Positions 1 through 7,732 of a stretch of 54,179 nt of DNA are shown here, piece after piece. The stretch spans positions 1-54,179 of the forward strand of contig CAIMKZ010000019.1 of assembly GCA_903842065.1 (NCBI GenBank). Reading direction: 5' to 3'. This DNA comes from an uncultured Acidobacteriaceae bacterium (lineage in GTDB: Bacteria > Acidobacteriota > Terriglobia > Terriglobales > Acidobacteriaceae). The position numbers and the translations under genes were made by a program. Under the pieces are notes generated by a model that worked only from the letters and a program-made list of their open reading frames with translations, did no database searches and had not been told where the DNA came from. Position 1 is the stretch's first letter; each line of letters starts with the position of its first letter.

Positions 1-50
1 CTTGCCATCCGCTCTCGACTCCAAACCGTGGTTCGTGCATTCTTGTGATA

Positions 51-117
51 GTCCATCTGGTCTCCTGCTTCGCTGAGTCTTCGCAAACACAGCTTTACAG
101 GTCTCGATCAGATGGAC
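51..117. repeat. Short inverted repeat
   Basis: GTCCATCTG at 51-59 is repeated in reverse complement, CAGATGGAC, at 109-117, with 49 bases between. The first 137 bases of the window otherwise hold no gene I can support; they lie just downstream of the minus-strand secreted protein that ends at 138. A 9-bp repeat this widely spaced may be chance. Confidence 0.25.
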
Positions 118-137
118 AATCTATTGAAACATCACAA

Positions 138-938
138 CTAGTTGTCCGCGGGTATGGAGGCGGATTCGAGTTCGGTCTGCTGGATGATTGTGTCTTCGAG
201 TGCGGACATGGTTGCGGGCAGGCGCATGGAGAGTTGAAGCAGGTTGGTGTCGGCTCCGCCAAGCATTGCGACACCACGAATGGGAGAGTCGTTCTTCTGG
301 AGCCGGGAGTTTGTGCCGAGGCCGGTAGTTTGAGGCGGGGTCTCATACTCGACAACCTCGCTGCCGTGGTAGGTGAGTTTATCGGTTGGGTAAGGGCCTC
401 GGGGAAACTCGGTGGCTGGTTCGATTCTCTCCGCGATCACACCGCGTACAAATGCCATGTGCTCGGGGAAGACGCGGGCGATCATCCGCGCCACCGCGAA
501 CCTGCCTGAGGTTCCGCCAACGGAAACCGAGATTTGAATCGCGGGACCGTCGAAGCCCTTCCAGTTATTGGAAAATGGCGCATTGGGATCAATTGGGACC
601 GGTGTGACAAAGAGCGTGGAGCCGTTGGAACCGTAGACTCCAAAGCAATGCCAGCCCCGTGGCGCGAGCACGCCGATGCCATCCGAAGCCTCGTACCAGG
701 CAAGCTGCCGGGCGAGCGGCGGCGCGATGGAAACCAGGTGGGGCTTGCCGAGCGGTGGATCGGTGGGCCCGGTCTGCCCGTCCGACGCGCAGCCGACGAA
801 GGGAACCGTCACCGGCGCTTTTGCCGACGCGCCTGCGGTGCGTGCCGATTGCGCGAATATCCCAAATGAAGCGCAGAACAGCATCGTTCCCAATGCGATG
901 AACGAAGCTGACCTGCTAAGACTCATGTTCCTCATCAT
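138..938 (-). CDS. Secreted protein of unknown function
   Basis: A protein of 266 residues if translation starts at the ATG at 938; in-frame ATGs at 935 and 926 are equally possible. The N-terminus has a short basic stretch, a hydrophobic core around residues 8-25 and a likely signal-peptidase site after IFAQS, so export is expected. The mature part has no motif I recognise. It contains the segments APRGWHCFG and EVVEYETPP and is rich in Pro, Gly and Ser, with two conserved-looking cysteines. A longer frame runs upstream to 1037 but lacks signal-peptide character. It is divergent from the HAD hydrolase gene. I cannot assign a function. Confidence 0.7.
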   Translation of the reverse strand: MMRNMSLSRSASFIALGTMLFCASFGIFAQSARTAGASAKAPVTVPFVGCASDGQTGPTDPPLGKPHLVSIAPPLARQLAWYEASDGIGVLAPRGWHCFGVYGSNGSTLFVTPVPIDPNAPFSNNWKGFDGPAIQISVSVGGTSGRFAVARMIARVFPEHMAFVRGVIAERIEPATEFPRGPYPTDKLTYHGSEVVEYETPPQTTGLGTNSRLQKNDSPIRGVAMLGGADTNLLQLSMRLPATMSALEDTIIQQTELESASIPADN

Positions 939-965
939 ATCCGGCCACGAACGGACGTTTGTGAT

Positions 966-994
966 CCCCGATCCCTGACCCCTGTCCCCTGACC
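966..994. repeat. Imperfect 7-nt tandem repeat
   Basis: Four consecutive seven-base units, CCCCGAT, CCCTGAC, CCCTGTC and CCCTGAC, sit in the divergent intergenic space just before the HAD gene at 1010. The seven-base period is the same as in the arrays near 22.8 kb and 37.2 kb, though the unit sequence differs and no opposing arm is visible here. Confidence 0.5.
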
Positions 995-1009
995 TTTTAT
1001 CCTCGACAT

Positions 1010-1714
1010 ATGGAGAAGATTGCTGCCGGCCAGACACTGCTGATCGATGCCGACGATACGTTGTGGGAGAACAACATCTACTTTGAGCGGGCTATCGCCG
1101 CGTTCACTAGCTTTCTTGACCACCGCGAGCACACGCCCTATGAGGTTCGCCAGACGCTGAACGCCTGTGAGCGAGCGAACATTCTTGCCCACGGCTACGG
1201 CCTCGCCAGCTTTACGCGCTCGCTGGTGGATTGCTTTGAGCGGCTGAATCCCGAGCCTACGACCGACGACCAGCGCGAGCGGATTCGCGGATTTGCCCGC
1301 GCCATCGCTGTGCAGGAGATCGAGCTGCTGGCTGGCGTGGATGAGACGCTTGGCGAGCTGGCCAGCCGGCACCGGCTGATTCTGATGACCAAGGGCAACC
1401 ACGCCGAGCAGGCCGACAAGGTATCGCGCTCGGGACTGGCGCGCTATTTTTCAGCAGTCGAGATTGTGCCTGAGAAGGAGCCGGCGATGTACAAAGCCGT
1501 GCTTGAACGCCACGGGCTGGACACGCGAACCACCTGGATGCTCGGCAACAGCCCGAAGAGCGACATTAACCCGGCGCTGGCGGCAGGGCTTAACGCGGTG
1601 TTCCTGTTCCATAAGGACACCTGGGTGCTGGAGCACGCCGAGCTGGACCCGGCGCCCGCCGGGCAGACGCTGATCGAGCTGGATGCGTTCCCGAAGCTGG
1701 CGGCCTATTTCTGA
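1010..1714 (+). CDS. HAD-superfamily hydrolase
   Basis: A 234-residue protein of the haloacid dehalogenase superfamily, subfamily I architecture, probably a small-molecule phosphatase. Motif I is DADDTLW near residue 14, with the nucleophile Asp and the acid/base Asp two residues on. A helical cap follows (about 20-110). Motif II is the Thr in LMTKGN, motif III the Lys in the PEKEP segment, and motif IV is GNSPKSD, with a Mg-binding Asp. All four catalytic motifs are present, so the enzyme should be active, but the substrate cannot be read from sequence. No clear Shine-Dalgarno is visible before the ATG. A tRNA gene lies 68 bases downstream on the same strand. Confidence 0.85.
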   Translation: MEKIAAGQTLLIDADDTLWENNIYFERAIAAFTSFLDHREHTPYEVRQTLNACERANILAHGYGLASFTRSLVDCFERLNPEPTTDDQRERIRGFARAIAVQEIELLAGVDETLGELASRHRLILMTKGNHAEQADKVSRSGLARYFSAVEIVPEKEPAMYKAVLERHGLDTRTTWMLGNSPKSDINPALAAGLNAVFLFHKDTWVLEHAELDPAPAGQTLIELDAFPKLAAYF

Positions 1715-1782
1715 GGGCGGCCCCGGGTTTGACTCCGGGCGGTCCGTCGTAGACAATAGAGAAGTTGTATTCCTTCCTTTGT

Positions 1783-1859
1783 GGGCCTGTGGCGCAGTTT
1801 GGGAGCGCGCTTCCATGGCATGGAAGAGGTCGTCGGTTCGATCCCGACCAGGTCCACCA
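1783..1859 (+). tRNA. tRNA-Ala (anticodon GGC)
   Basis: A complete 77-nt cloverleaf including an encoded CCA end. The acceptor stem GGGCCTG pairs with CAGGTCC and contains the G3-U70 wobble that identifies alanine tRNAs. The anticodon stem CTTCC/GGAAG encloses the loop ATGGCAT, giving anticodon GGC, which reads GCC codons. The T-arm contains the usual GGTTCGATCC. The discriminator base is A1856, followed by CCA at 1857-1859. Confidence 0.97.
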
Positions 1860-1968
1860 ATAAACTCATCACAATCAGGATTCAGATGATCCTCTCGCCA
1901 TCTTTCCCGGGCGATTGGCGTCCATTGGATTTGATCCTGCTTGCATGTCGCCATGCAGCCTGCTCCGG

Positions 1969-2964
1969 TTATCGCCACCAATCGGAGCGCAGCTCTTCGC
2001 TCCCCAGCACGTCGGAGGGTACGCCCGGAACAGGAGACCACAGCGGGAGTCCGGGCAACTCCCATAAAGTTTCGGCAGGCTCTTTCCATGGATGCAGGGC
2101 GAGATCGAAGAGTCCCCAGTGGATAGGCATGAGAAGGCCCATGCCGCCGAGCGCCGCAAAGATGCGCGCGGCGCCCTCGGGGCCCAGGTGAATCTGGTCC
2201 CAGAGCGGATTCGAAGCGCCAATCTCCAGCATGGACAGATCGAAGGGCCCGAACTGTTCCCCGATTTCAGCGAAGCCCGGCCACTCTCCGGAGTCCGCGC
2301 CATAGTAAACACGGTGCTTTGGCCCGGCGAGCGCGAACGAGGCCCAGAGCGTATGGAAGCGGTTGAGGAGGCTGCGGCCTGAGAAGTGCCGCGCGGGCAG
2401 GGCCGTGATCTCGACTGCGCCGACTGTTTCGCTGTCCATCCAGTTCAATTCGCTGCATTGGGCCGCGAGAACGCCAAGCGGTTTGAGGAGCGCCGCGACA
2501 CCGAGCGGCATGATCCATCGAGCACGGTTGAGCGCAGGGAGCTGGGTCAACGCCCGGATGGTGGATTCGCCGAGGTGGTCGTAATGATCGTGCGAGATGA
2601 CGACCGCGTCGATGGCTGGAAGATCGTGCAGCTTGAGCGGGGCGGGGAAGAACCTTTTTGGGCCTGTCCAGCGAACAGGCGAGGCGCGCTGCTCCCAGAC
2701 CGGATCGATGAGGATGCGCGTGCCATCGATCTCAACGATGGAGGTGGAGTGGCCCATCCAGGTGATGCGCAGGCCCGAGCGGGGCTGGGTGGAATAGATG
2801 CCGGGATCGGTGCGGAACGGGCCGGGAGCCTGCTGGGGCGATCGCGACCGCGCTCCAAGGAAGAAGCGCGGGCCGATTTTGAACATGATGGAGAGCCCGC
2901 CCAGGGTGGTCGGAACCGGATTGAGAAACCGGCGACCCTTGCGCCGAGCGGGTTGAAGGAGCAT
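1969..2964 (-). CDS. Metallo-beta-lactamase-fold hydrolase, NAPE-PLD-like
   Basis: About 331 residues from the ATG at 2964; the frame stays open to 3123, but the extra 53 residues look non-coding. The protein begins with a basic segment leading to RFLNPVPTT, typical of the N-acyl-phosphatidylethanolamine phospholipase D-like branch. GHSTSIVEIDGTRILIDPVW precedes the Zn-binding motif HDHYDHL. Further metal ligands are probably the His in LPARHFSG, the Asp in YYGADSGEW and the His in MPIHWG. This order matches the lactamase_B_2 fold (PF12706). A phosphodiesterase activity on a lipid or nucleotide is likely from family membership; the substrate is unknown. It is divergent from the prenyl synthase operon. 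Confidence 0.85.
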   Translation of the reverse strand: MLLQPARRKGRRFLNPVPTTLGGLSIMFKIGPRFFLGARSRSPQQAPGPFRTDPGIYSTQPRSGLRITWMGHSTSIVEIDGTRILIDPVWEQRASPVRWTGPKRFFPAPLKLHDLPAIDAVVISHDHYDHLGESTIRALTQLPALNRARWIMPLGVAALLKPLGVLAAQCSELNWMDSETVGAVEITALPARHFSGRSLLNRFHTLWASFALAGPKHRVYYGADSGEWPGFAEIGEQFGPFDLSMLEIGASNPLWDQIHLGPEGAARIFAALGGMGLLMPIHWGLFDLALHPWKEPAETLWELPGLPLWSPVPGVPSDVLGSEELRSDWWR

Positions 2965-3264
2965 ATGTATTGGATGATATGCGCGGCGGCTGGATTCGAG
3001 GGGAACCGGTTGCTGGCCTGCGCGCAACATCGGCGATGACGCCGTTCGGGATGCCGTACCTGTGGAGACGAGGCCTGATTTGTAAATAGAACATAAAGAT
3101 TCGCCGAAAAATCGATTACGCACAATGTTAAGTGAACAAAAGAAAAGTAGATTCGCTATCCATGCCTGCTTATCCCCGTCCTATAGTTAGTAAAGGTCCC
3201 ATCCCTGTTTCAGAATTTGCCGAACCCACGACATCCATATTCCCCATCGGAGGTCGACTTCACT

Positions 3265-4203
3265 TTGCTTTCCCTGTCCAGTGAAGAAAGAGCGTGCATA
3301 GAGTCACTCTCCGGAGTGTTTCGCGAATCCCTGCCCATTCCGGTGAGCGGCGATTCCCATCTTGAGGAGGCGCTTCGCCACGTGCTGGATCACCCGGGCA
3401 GCTTGATCCGGCCCCGGCTGATTGTGGAGATTGCCGCGGCCTTCGGCGTGGAAGAAGAGCGCGCCACCGATCTTGCCATTGCAATCGAGTACTTCCACTC
3501 CGCCTCGCTGCTGTTCGACGACCTGCCGTGCATGGACAACGCGCTGGAGCGGCGCGGAGTACCCTGCGCGCATCGCGTGTATGGCGAGTCCGGGGCGATT
3601 CTGGCGGCGCTGGCGCTGATTAATCGCGCCTACGCGCTGGCCTGGCGTGCGGTTGCGGGCAGCACGGCAGACAGGCAGCAGAGAGCGCTTGCTTTCATTG
3701 AGCAATGCCTGGGCGTCGAGGGCCTGCTGAACGGACAAAGTATGGACCTGCACTACTCGCAACTGCCGCAGAGCCGGGAGACGACCGATGCGATCGCACG
3801 GGGAAAGACGGTTTCGCTCATCCGGCTGACGCTGGTGCTTCCGGCTATGCTTGGCGATGCCACGGCGCGCGAAGAGCAGCAACTGGAACGAATGGCGGCG
3901 CTGTGGGGGCTTAGCTATCAGGTTCTGGACGACCTGAAAGACCTGCTGCAAAGCACGGAGCAAGCCGGCAAGACCGTGGCGCGCGATGTACTGCTGGGGC
4001 GGCCGAACGCGGCCGTGCTGATGGGCGCCGAAGCCGCTCTGGACCGGGCCGAAAGACTGTTGCGCGCGGGAAGCCGCGCTCTTTGCCGGTTGCAGGCCAC
4101 GCGCAGTCAACTGGGCGGCCTCAAATCGCTCGGCAACAAACTCGATGAGGAGCTTGCGGGCATGTTGACCAGTTGCAAGCCGCTGGCGGGAGCCTGCCTG
4201 TGA
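3265..4203 (+). CDS. Polyprenyl diphosphate synthase (GGPP-type)
   Basis: A head-to-tail isoprenyl diphosphate synthase of about 312 residues. The first aspartate-rich motif is DDLPCMD, with the two-residue insertion of type II GGPP and bacterial FPP synthases. The second is DDLKD. The conserved GKTVSLI lysine region and the basic pair in the RPRL segment are present. The fifth residue before the first motif is Ala and the fourth Ser, not aromatic, which by the known chain-length rule argues for a product of C20 or longer; this is inference. I chose the TTG at 3265 because GGAGG lies at 3249-3253; another TTG at 3217 is also in frame. It is the first gene of the operon and overlaps the next one as GTGA. 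Confidence 0.85.
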   Translation: MLSLSSEERACIESLSGVFRESLPIPVSGDSHLEEALRHVLDHPGSLIRPRLIVEIAAAFGVEEERATDLAIAIEYFHSASLLFDDLPCMDNALERRGVPCAHRVYGESGAILAALALINRAYALAWRAVAGSTADRQQRALAFIEQCLGVEGLLNGQSMDLHYSQLPQSRETTDAIARGKTVSLIRLTLVLPAMLGDATAREEQQLERMAALWGLSYQVLDDLKDLLQSTEQAGKTVARDVLLGRPNAAVLMGAEAALDRAERLLRAGSRALCRLQATRSQLGGLKSLGNKLDEELAGMLTSCKPLAGACL

Positions 4204-5312
4204 TCTTTCTCAAGCTGATTATTACGAACCTGATGCGCCACTCGATCCGTACAGTGCTGAGTATGGCGGGAATCGCGTTCAGCGTGGCCGCCATGCTGAC
4301 GGTGGTGACCATTCTGCAAGGCTCGGTACGCATGTTCTCAGGCATCCTGTCGAGCGACAGCGAGATGATCGTCTTCGAGCGCGATGTGTCGGATCTGTTC
4401 TTCTCAAGCGTTCCCGCCGATGCCGCCAGCCGGATTGCGGCACTGCCTACGGTACAGCGCGCCGACCCTGTTTTGTTCGGCATCGTATCAAGTGCAGGGC
4501 ACCCGATCATTACCTGCTTTGGAGTAACGAAAACCGATGCGCGCCTGGCGCGAGCCTCGTGGGTTGCGGGCGATCCCGGAAGCTTTGGACAGAGCCAGGG
4601 AGGCATTGTGCTGGGGCAGCGCGCCGCGGGGTTTCTCAAGGCCGGCGTGGGAAGCACGGTTCCTATCGGCCACTCAAGCTTTCATGTGATCGGAGTTCTG
4701 AAGACCGCCAACGGATTCGAGGATGGCGGAGTGTTCATGCCGCTCGGAGATGCGCAGACCTTCTTCCACAAGGAAGGAACATCGTCGGTGGTGACGGTGA
4801 AGCTGCGCAATAACAATGACGCCAAGGCCTTCAAGGAATCCGTCAGCGCGCTCAGCGGAAATCTGATTGCGCTTGAGAACGAAGAGTTCTCGCACTCTTA
4901 CTCGCAGTTCAAGATATTGAAGGCGACGGCATGGGCGGTGGGCGGATGCGGACTGCTGCTGGGCGGCATGGGTATCGCCAACACCATGATCATGTCGGTA
5001 TTCACGCGGATTCGCGAGATCGCGATTCTGCGCGTGAACGGATTTTCGCGGTTGCAGGTGGGCGGCGTCGTGCTTGGTGAATCGGCGCTGGTTTCAGCCG
5101 TGGGGGCGGCCGCTGGGCTGGCGGCGGGCAGCGCACTGCTGTTTGCGCTCAAGAACATCTCTGCGCTCGACGGCTATATCGACGCCACCATGCAGCCGCT
5201 TGTTCTTCTGGTGGTAGTGGCTCTGGCGCTGGTCACCGGAATCGCCGGAGCGCTGTATCCGGCCATCTATGCGATGCGCATCCGTGCGGTGGAGGCGCTG
5301 CGATTCGAATGA
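4200..5312 (+). CDS. ABC transporter permease, FtsX/MacB type
   Basis: About 370 residues from a GTG at 4200 that overlaps the upstream stop codon. An N-terminal transmembrane helix (about residues 11-37) is followed by a periplasmic MacB_PCD-like domain to about residue 230. Three C-terminal helices follow in the FtsX arrangement, with MGIANTMIMSVFTRIREIAI as the usual coupling segment to the ATPase. The topology is that of permeases that drive lipoprotein release or periplasmic export from the periplasmic side rather than classical import. It overlaps the ATPase gene by ATGA, so the two should form one transporter. The cargo is unknown; neighbours suggest a link with an isoprenoid or a respiratory complex. 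Confidence 0.9.
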   Translation: MIFLKLIITNLMRHSIRTVLSMAGIAFSVAAMLTVVTILQGSVRMFSGILSSDSEMIVFERDVSDLFFSSVPADAASRIAALPTVQRADPVLFGIVSSAGHPIITCFGVTKTDARLARASWVAGDPGSFGQSQGGIVLGQRAAGFLKAGVGSTVPIGHSSFHVIGVLKTANGFEDGGVFMPLGDAQTFFHKEGTSSVVTVKLRNNNDAKAFKESVSALSGNLIALENEEFSHSYSQFKILKATAWAVGGCGLLLGGMGIANTMIMSVFTRIREIAILRVNGFSRLQVGGVVLGESALVSAVGAAAGLAAGSALLFALKNISALDGYIDATMQPLVLLVVVALALVTGIAGALYPAIYAMRIRAVEALRFE

Positions 5313-6007
5313 GCGATATGCACAATCCGGTTCCAGCTTCGCAGGCAATCATTCGCACGCGGGATGTCTGGAAGAGTTATGACAACGGCGCGATCGCGGT
5401 GTTGAACGGGATCGATCTGGAGATCGAGCCCGGCCATGCGGTTGCGCTTTGCGGCCCCTCTGGCTGCGGCAAGAGCACGCTGCTGCATCTGGTTGGCGGC
5501 CTCGACCTGCCCGACCGGGGCACGGTCACGGTGAAGGGCGAAGACCTGAGCAAGAAGCGCGACATGGTGCATTTCCTGCGCCACGAGATTGGTTTCGTCT
5601 TTCAGCTGCATAACCTTATCGCCGATCTCACCATGGAAGAAAACTGCCTGCTGCCGGCGATTGCGGCAGGCCGCAGCCGCAAGGCGGCAAAAGAGCGGCT
5701 TGGGCAACTGGCCGTGCAGACCGGGATGCAGGATCGTTTGCACCATCGCATTCAGAAACTCTCAGGCGGAGAGCGGCAGCGCACCGCTATCTGTAGAGCC
5801 TTGATGAACGAGCCGTCGATTCTGCTGGCCGATGAGCCTACCGGCTCGCTCGACGAACGAACCAGCGGCGCAGTCTTTGAGTTGCTGCTGGGGCTGACGC
5901 GCAATCAGGGCGTGACACTGCTGATGGCCACCCACGACCGCGGACTGGCACAGGTCTGCGACCGCATGATCGAGATGCACGATGGAAGGATTTGTGAAGA
6001 ACGCTGA
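5309..6007 (+). CDS. ABC transporter ATP-binding protein, LolD/MacB type
   Basis: A 232-residue ATPase subunit. The Walker A is GPSGCGKST, the Q-loop lies in GFVFQLHNL, the signature is LSGGERQR, Walker B is ILLADEPTGSLD and the H-loop His is in MATHDRG. The Q-loop neighbourhood and the short length place it with LolD/MacB/FtsE-type ATPases, which matches the adjacent FtsX-type permease. It starts inside the permease stop codon and its 3' end overlaps the CcoN-like gene by 26 bases, so the three are translated from one message. Confidence 0.93.
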   Translation: MSDMHNPVPASQAIIRTRDVWKSYDNGAIAVLNGIDLEIEPGHAVALCGPSGCGKSTLLHLVGGLDLPDRGTVTVKGEDLSKKRDMVHFLRHEIGFVFQLHNLIADLTMEENCLLPAIAAGRSRKAAKERLGQLAVQTGMQDRLHHRIQKLSGGERQRTAICRALMNEPSILLADEPTGSLDERTSGAVFELLLGLTRNQGVTLLMATHDRGLAQVCDRMIEMHDGRICEER

Positions 6008-7325
6008 GACAGGCTTCGAGCGTGTTTCGCCGGGAGTATCGAGCGCCGCGGTCCATGCGATTGCGTGGCTGACACTGGGCAACACGATTGGACTGATGCT
6101 CGCCGTGCTGCTGGTGTTGCCGAGGCTGAACTCATTTCTGGGCGAATGGACCTACGGGCGCTGGATGATGGTCCACATGAACGTGCTGCTGTTTGGGTGG
6201 TGCAGCCTGCCGCTGATTGGTTTTCTGTTTCGTGTGTACGGGGCGGAACGCGGAGTGACAGCTCAGTGGTGCCGTCCGGCGGTCTGGCTGTGGTCGGCGG
6301 CGCTGGTGGCGGGTTCCTGCTCCTGGCTCAGCGGCGAGTCCAGCGGCAAGCTCTTCCTCGACTGGTCGGGCTACTCGCGGGTCTTCTTTCCGGCTGTGAT
6401 GTTCGGACTCTGGGTGGTTCTCGCGCTCGCTTTTGTACGCGGAGTACGGATCGGGCCGAAGGCAGGCTGGGCGGCAGTGACGGCGAAGATGCTGGGGCTC
6501 GTCATTCTGCTGGCTGTGCCGTTTGTCATTTACACAGCTTCAGGGCCCGGCGGATATCCATATATAAACCCCGATACGGGCGGCCCCACAGGCCAGAGCC
6601 AGCTTGAGTCTTCGCTGGGGATCGTTCTGCTTCTGCTGCTGCTGCCGCTCGGGATCGCTTCGATAAAGATGCCGACGCGGCGAGGGATTCTGCCGCTGGC
6701 CTGGACTGTGTTGATTGTGCAAGCGATGCTTTGTGCGGCGCTGGGACGCGCGGATGCAAGCCATCGCGCACCTGGTCAGTGGCTCGGGGTGAGCAGCCTG
6801 ATTGTCTGGGCTGCGCTGGTGCCTGCGTACTACAACCTGTTTGCGTGGCGTGCGGAGACGCGGCGCTGGAGGACGGCTTTTCTCGCCTGGTGGATAGGAC
6901 TTGTCGTCTCCGGATGTATCTTCTTTCTTCCGGGTGTTCTCGACAGGTTCAAGTTTACAGACGGGCTGGTTGGCCACTCGCTCACAGCGGTGGCAGGCTG
7001 CCTGACGGCGTACCTGGCATTCATCCTGATCGAACTCACGGGCGACTATGGCGCCAGGCTCTTCAACGCAACGTGGTCCTTTTATGCGTGGAATCTGGGC
7101 GTGCTTGCGTACGTGCTGCTCATGACGGTCACAGGATGGATTGAGGGAGCGCATCCCGAGTTCACCTTTGTGCCCGGCATCGCTCGCAACGTGGCGTACT
7201 GGATTCGCGTTTTGACCGGAGCGGCGATGCTGGCGGCCTCGCTCGACTGGATGCTGGCCGCTATTCGCATGACCGGTCCCCACGTTGCTGCCATTTCAAC
7301 CGCTGTGGATGTGGAGGCTGCATGA
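5982..7325 (+). CDS. CcoN-like heme-copper oxidase subunit I homologue lacking Cu-B ligands
   Basis: An integral membrane protein of 447 residues with about 12 hydrophobic segments. It resembles the cbb3 oxidase subunit I: YGRWMMVHMNVLLFGW (His65) matches the helix-2 heme b ligand region, and FTDGLVGHSLTAVAG (His332) matches the helix-10 GHVH region, where only the first His is kept. No histidine lies between residues 66 and 260, so the helix-6 Cu-B ligand is absent. The helix-7 His pair is replaced by Asp-Ala in the segment ADASHRAPG. As read, it should not assemble a normal heme-Cu-B centre. A GTG at 5994 with GGAAGG just upstream is an alternative start. It may be a quinol- or heme-binding scaffold for the cytochrome encoded two genes on; that is inference. 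Confidence 0.75.
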   Translation: MEGFVKNAETGFERVSPGVSSAAVHAIAWLTLGNTIGLMLAVLLVLPRLNSFLGEWTYGRWMMVHMNVLLFGWCSLPLIGFLFRVYGAERGVTAQWCRPAVWLWSAALVAGSCSWLSGESSGKLFLDWSGYSRVFFPAVMFGLWVVLALAFVRGVRIGPKAGWAAVTAKMLGLVILLAVPFVIYTASGPGGYPYINPDTGGPTGQSQLESSLGIVLLLLLLPLGIASIKMPTRRGILPLAWTVLIVQAMLCAALGRADASHRAPGQWLGVSSLIVWAALVPAYYNLFAWRAETRRWRTAFLAWWIGLVVSGCIFFLPGVLDRFKFTDGLVGHSLTAVAGCLTAYLAFILIELTGDYGARLFNATWSFYAWNLGVLAYVLLMTVTGWIEGAHPEFTFVPGIARNVAYWIRVLTGAAMLAASLDWMLAAIRMTGPHVAAISTAVDVEAA

Positions 7326-7732
7326 AACGAACCCTGCTGCTCGGGTATCAATGGCTGACCGCGCTGTCCGATGCCGGAACCGGGATCATGCTGCTGCTTG
7401 CTCCCGAATTTACGCTGCGCATGATGGGCGTTCAAGCTCCGGCGGACGCGATCGTCTACATCTCCTACATCGGCGCATTTGTTTTTTCTGTCGGACTGGC
7501 TTGCCTGTACGGAGTGCGCCTGCTGACGCGGCGGTGCGAGCCGGTGCGGCTTGAGACGGTCTGGCTGATCACTGCAATCGCGCGCGCCATGGTGGCTGCA
7601 TACGTTGCTTCCAGCGTCGCAACTCTGCGTCTGGAGCCGGGCTGGATCGGCGTCGCGCTGTTCGACGGCGCCTGCGCGGTGGTGCAGGTTGTTGGTGTGC
7701 GAAAGGGGTGGCTGCGTGCGTCGTGCCAGTGA
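7322..7732 (+). CDS. Small four-helix membrane protein, unknown
   Basis: A 136-residue protein with four predicted membrane segments: about residues 10-28, 42-65, 80-100 and 105-125. It has few charged residues and no motif that I recognise. The start overlaps the preceding stop as ATGA, and the downstream gene begins inside it, so it is an obligate member of the operon. A role as a small accessory subunit of the neighbouring oxidase-like complex is plausible from position only. Confidence 0.75.
   Translation: MKRTLLLGYQWLTALSDAGTGIMLLLAPEFTLRMMGVQAPADAIVYISYIGAFVFSVGLACLYGVRLLTRRCEPVRLETVWLITAIARAMVAAYVASSVATLRLEPGWIGVALFDGACAVVQVVGVRKGWLRASCQ

Noticed and set aside
51..117. Inverted repeat as transposon end
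   Set aside because: Nine base pairs at 49-base spacing, with no transposase nearby, is too little.
2965..3123. N-terminal extension of the metallo-hydrolase
   Set aside because: The 53 added residues look unlike a signal or domain and overlap the probable divergent promoter zone.
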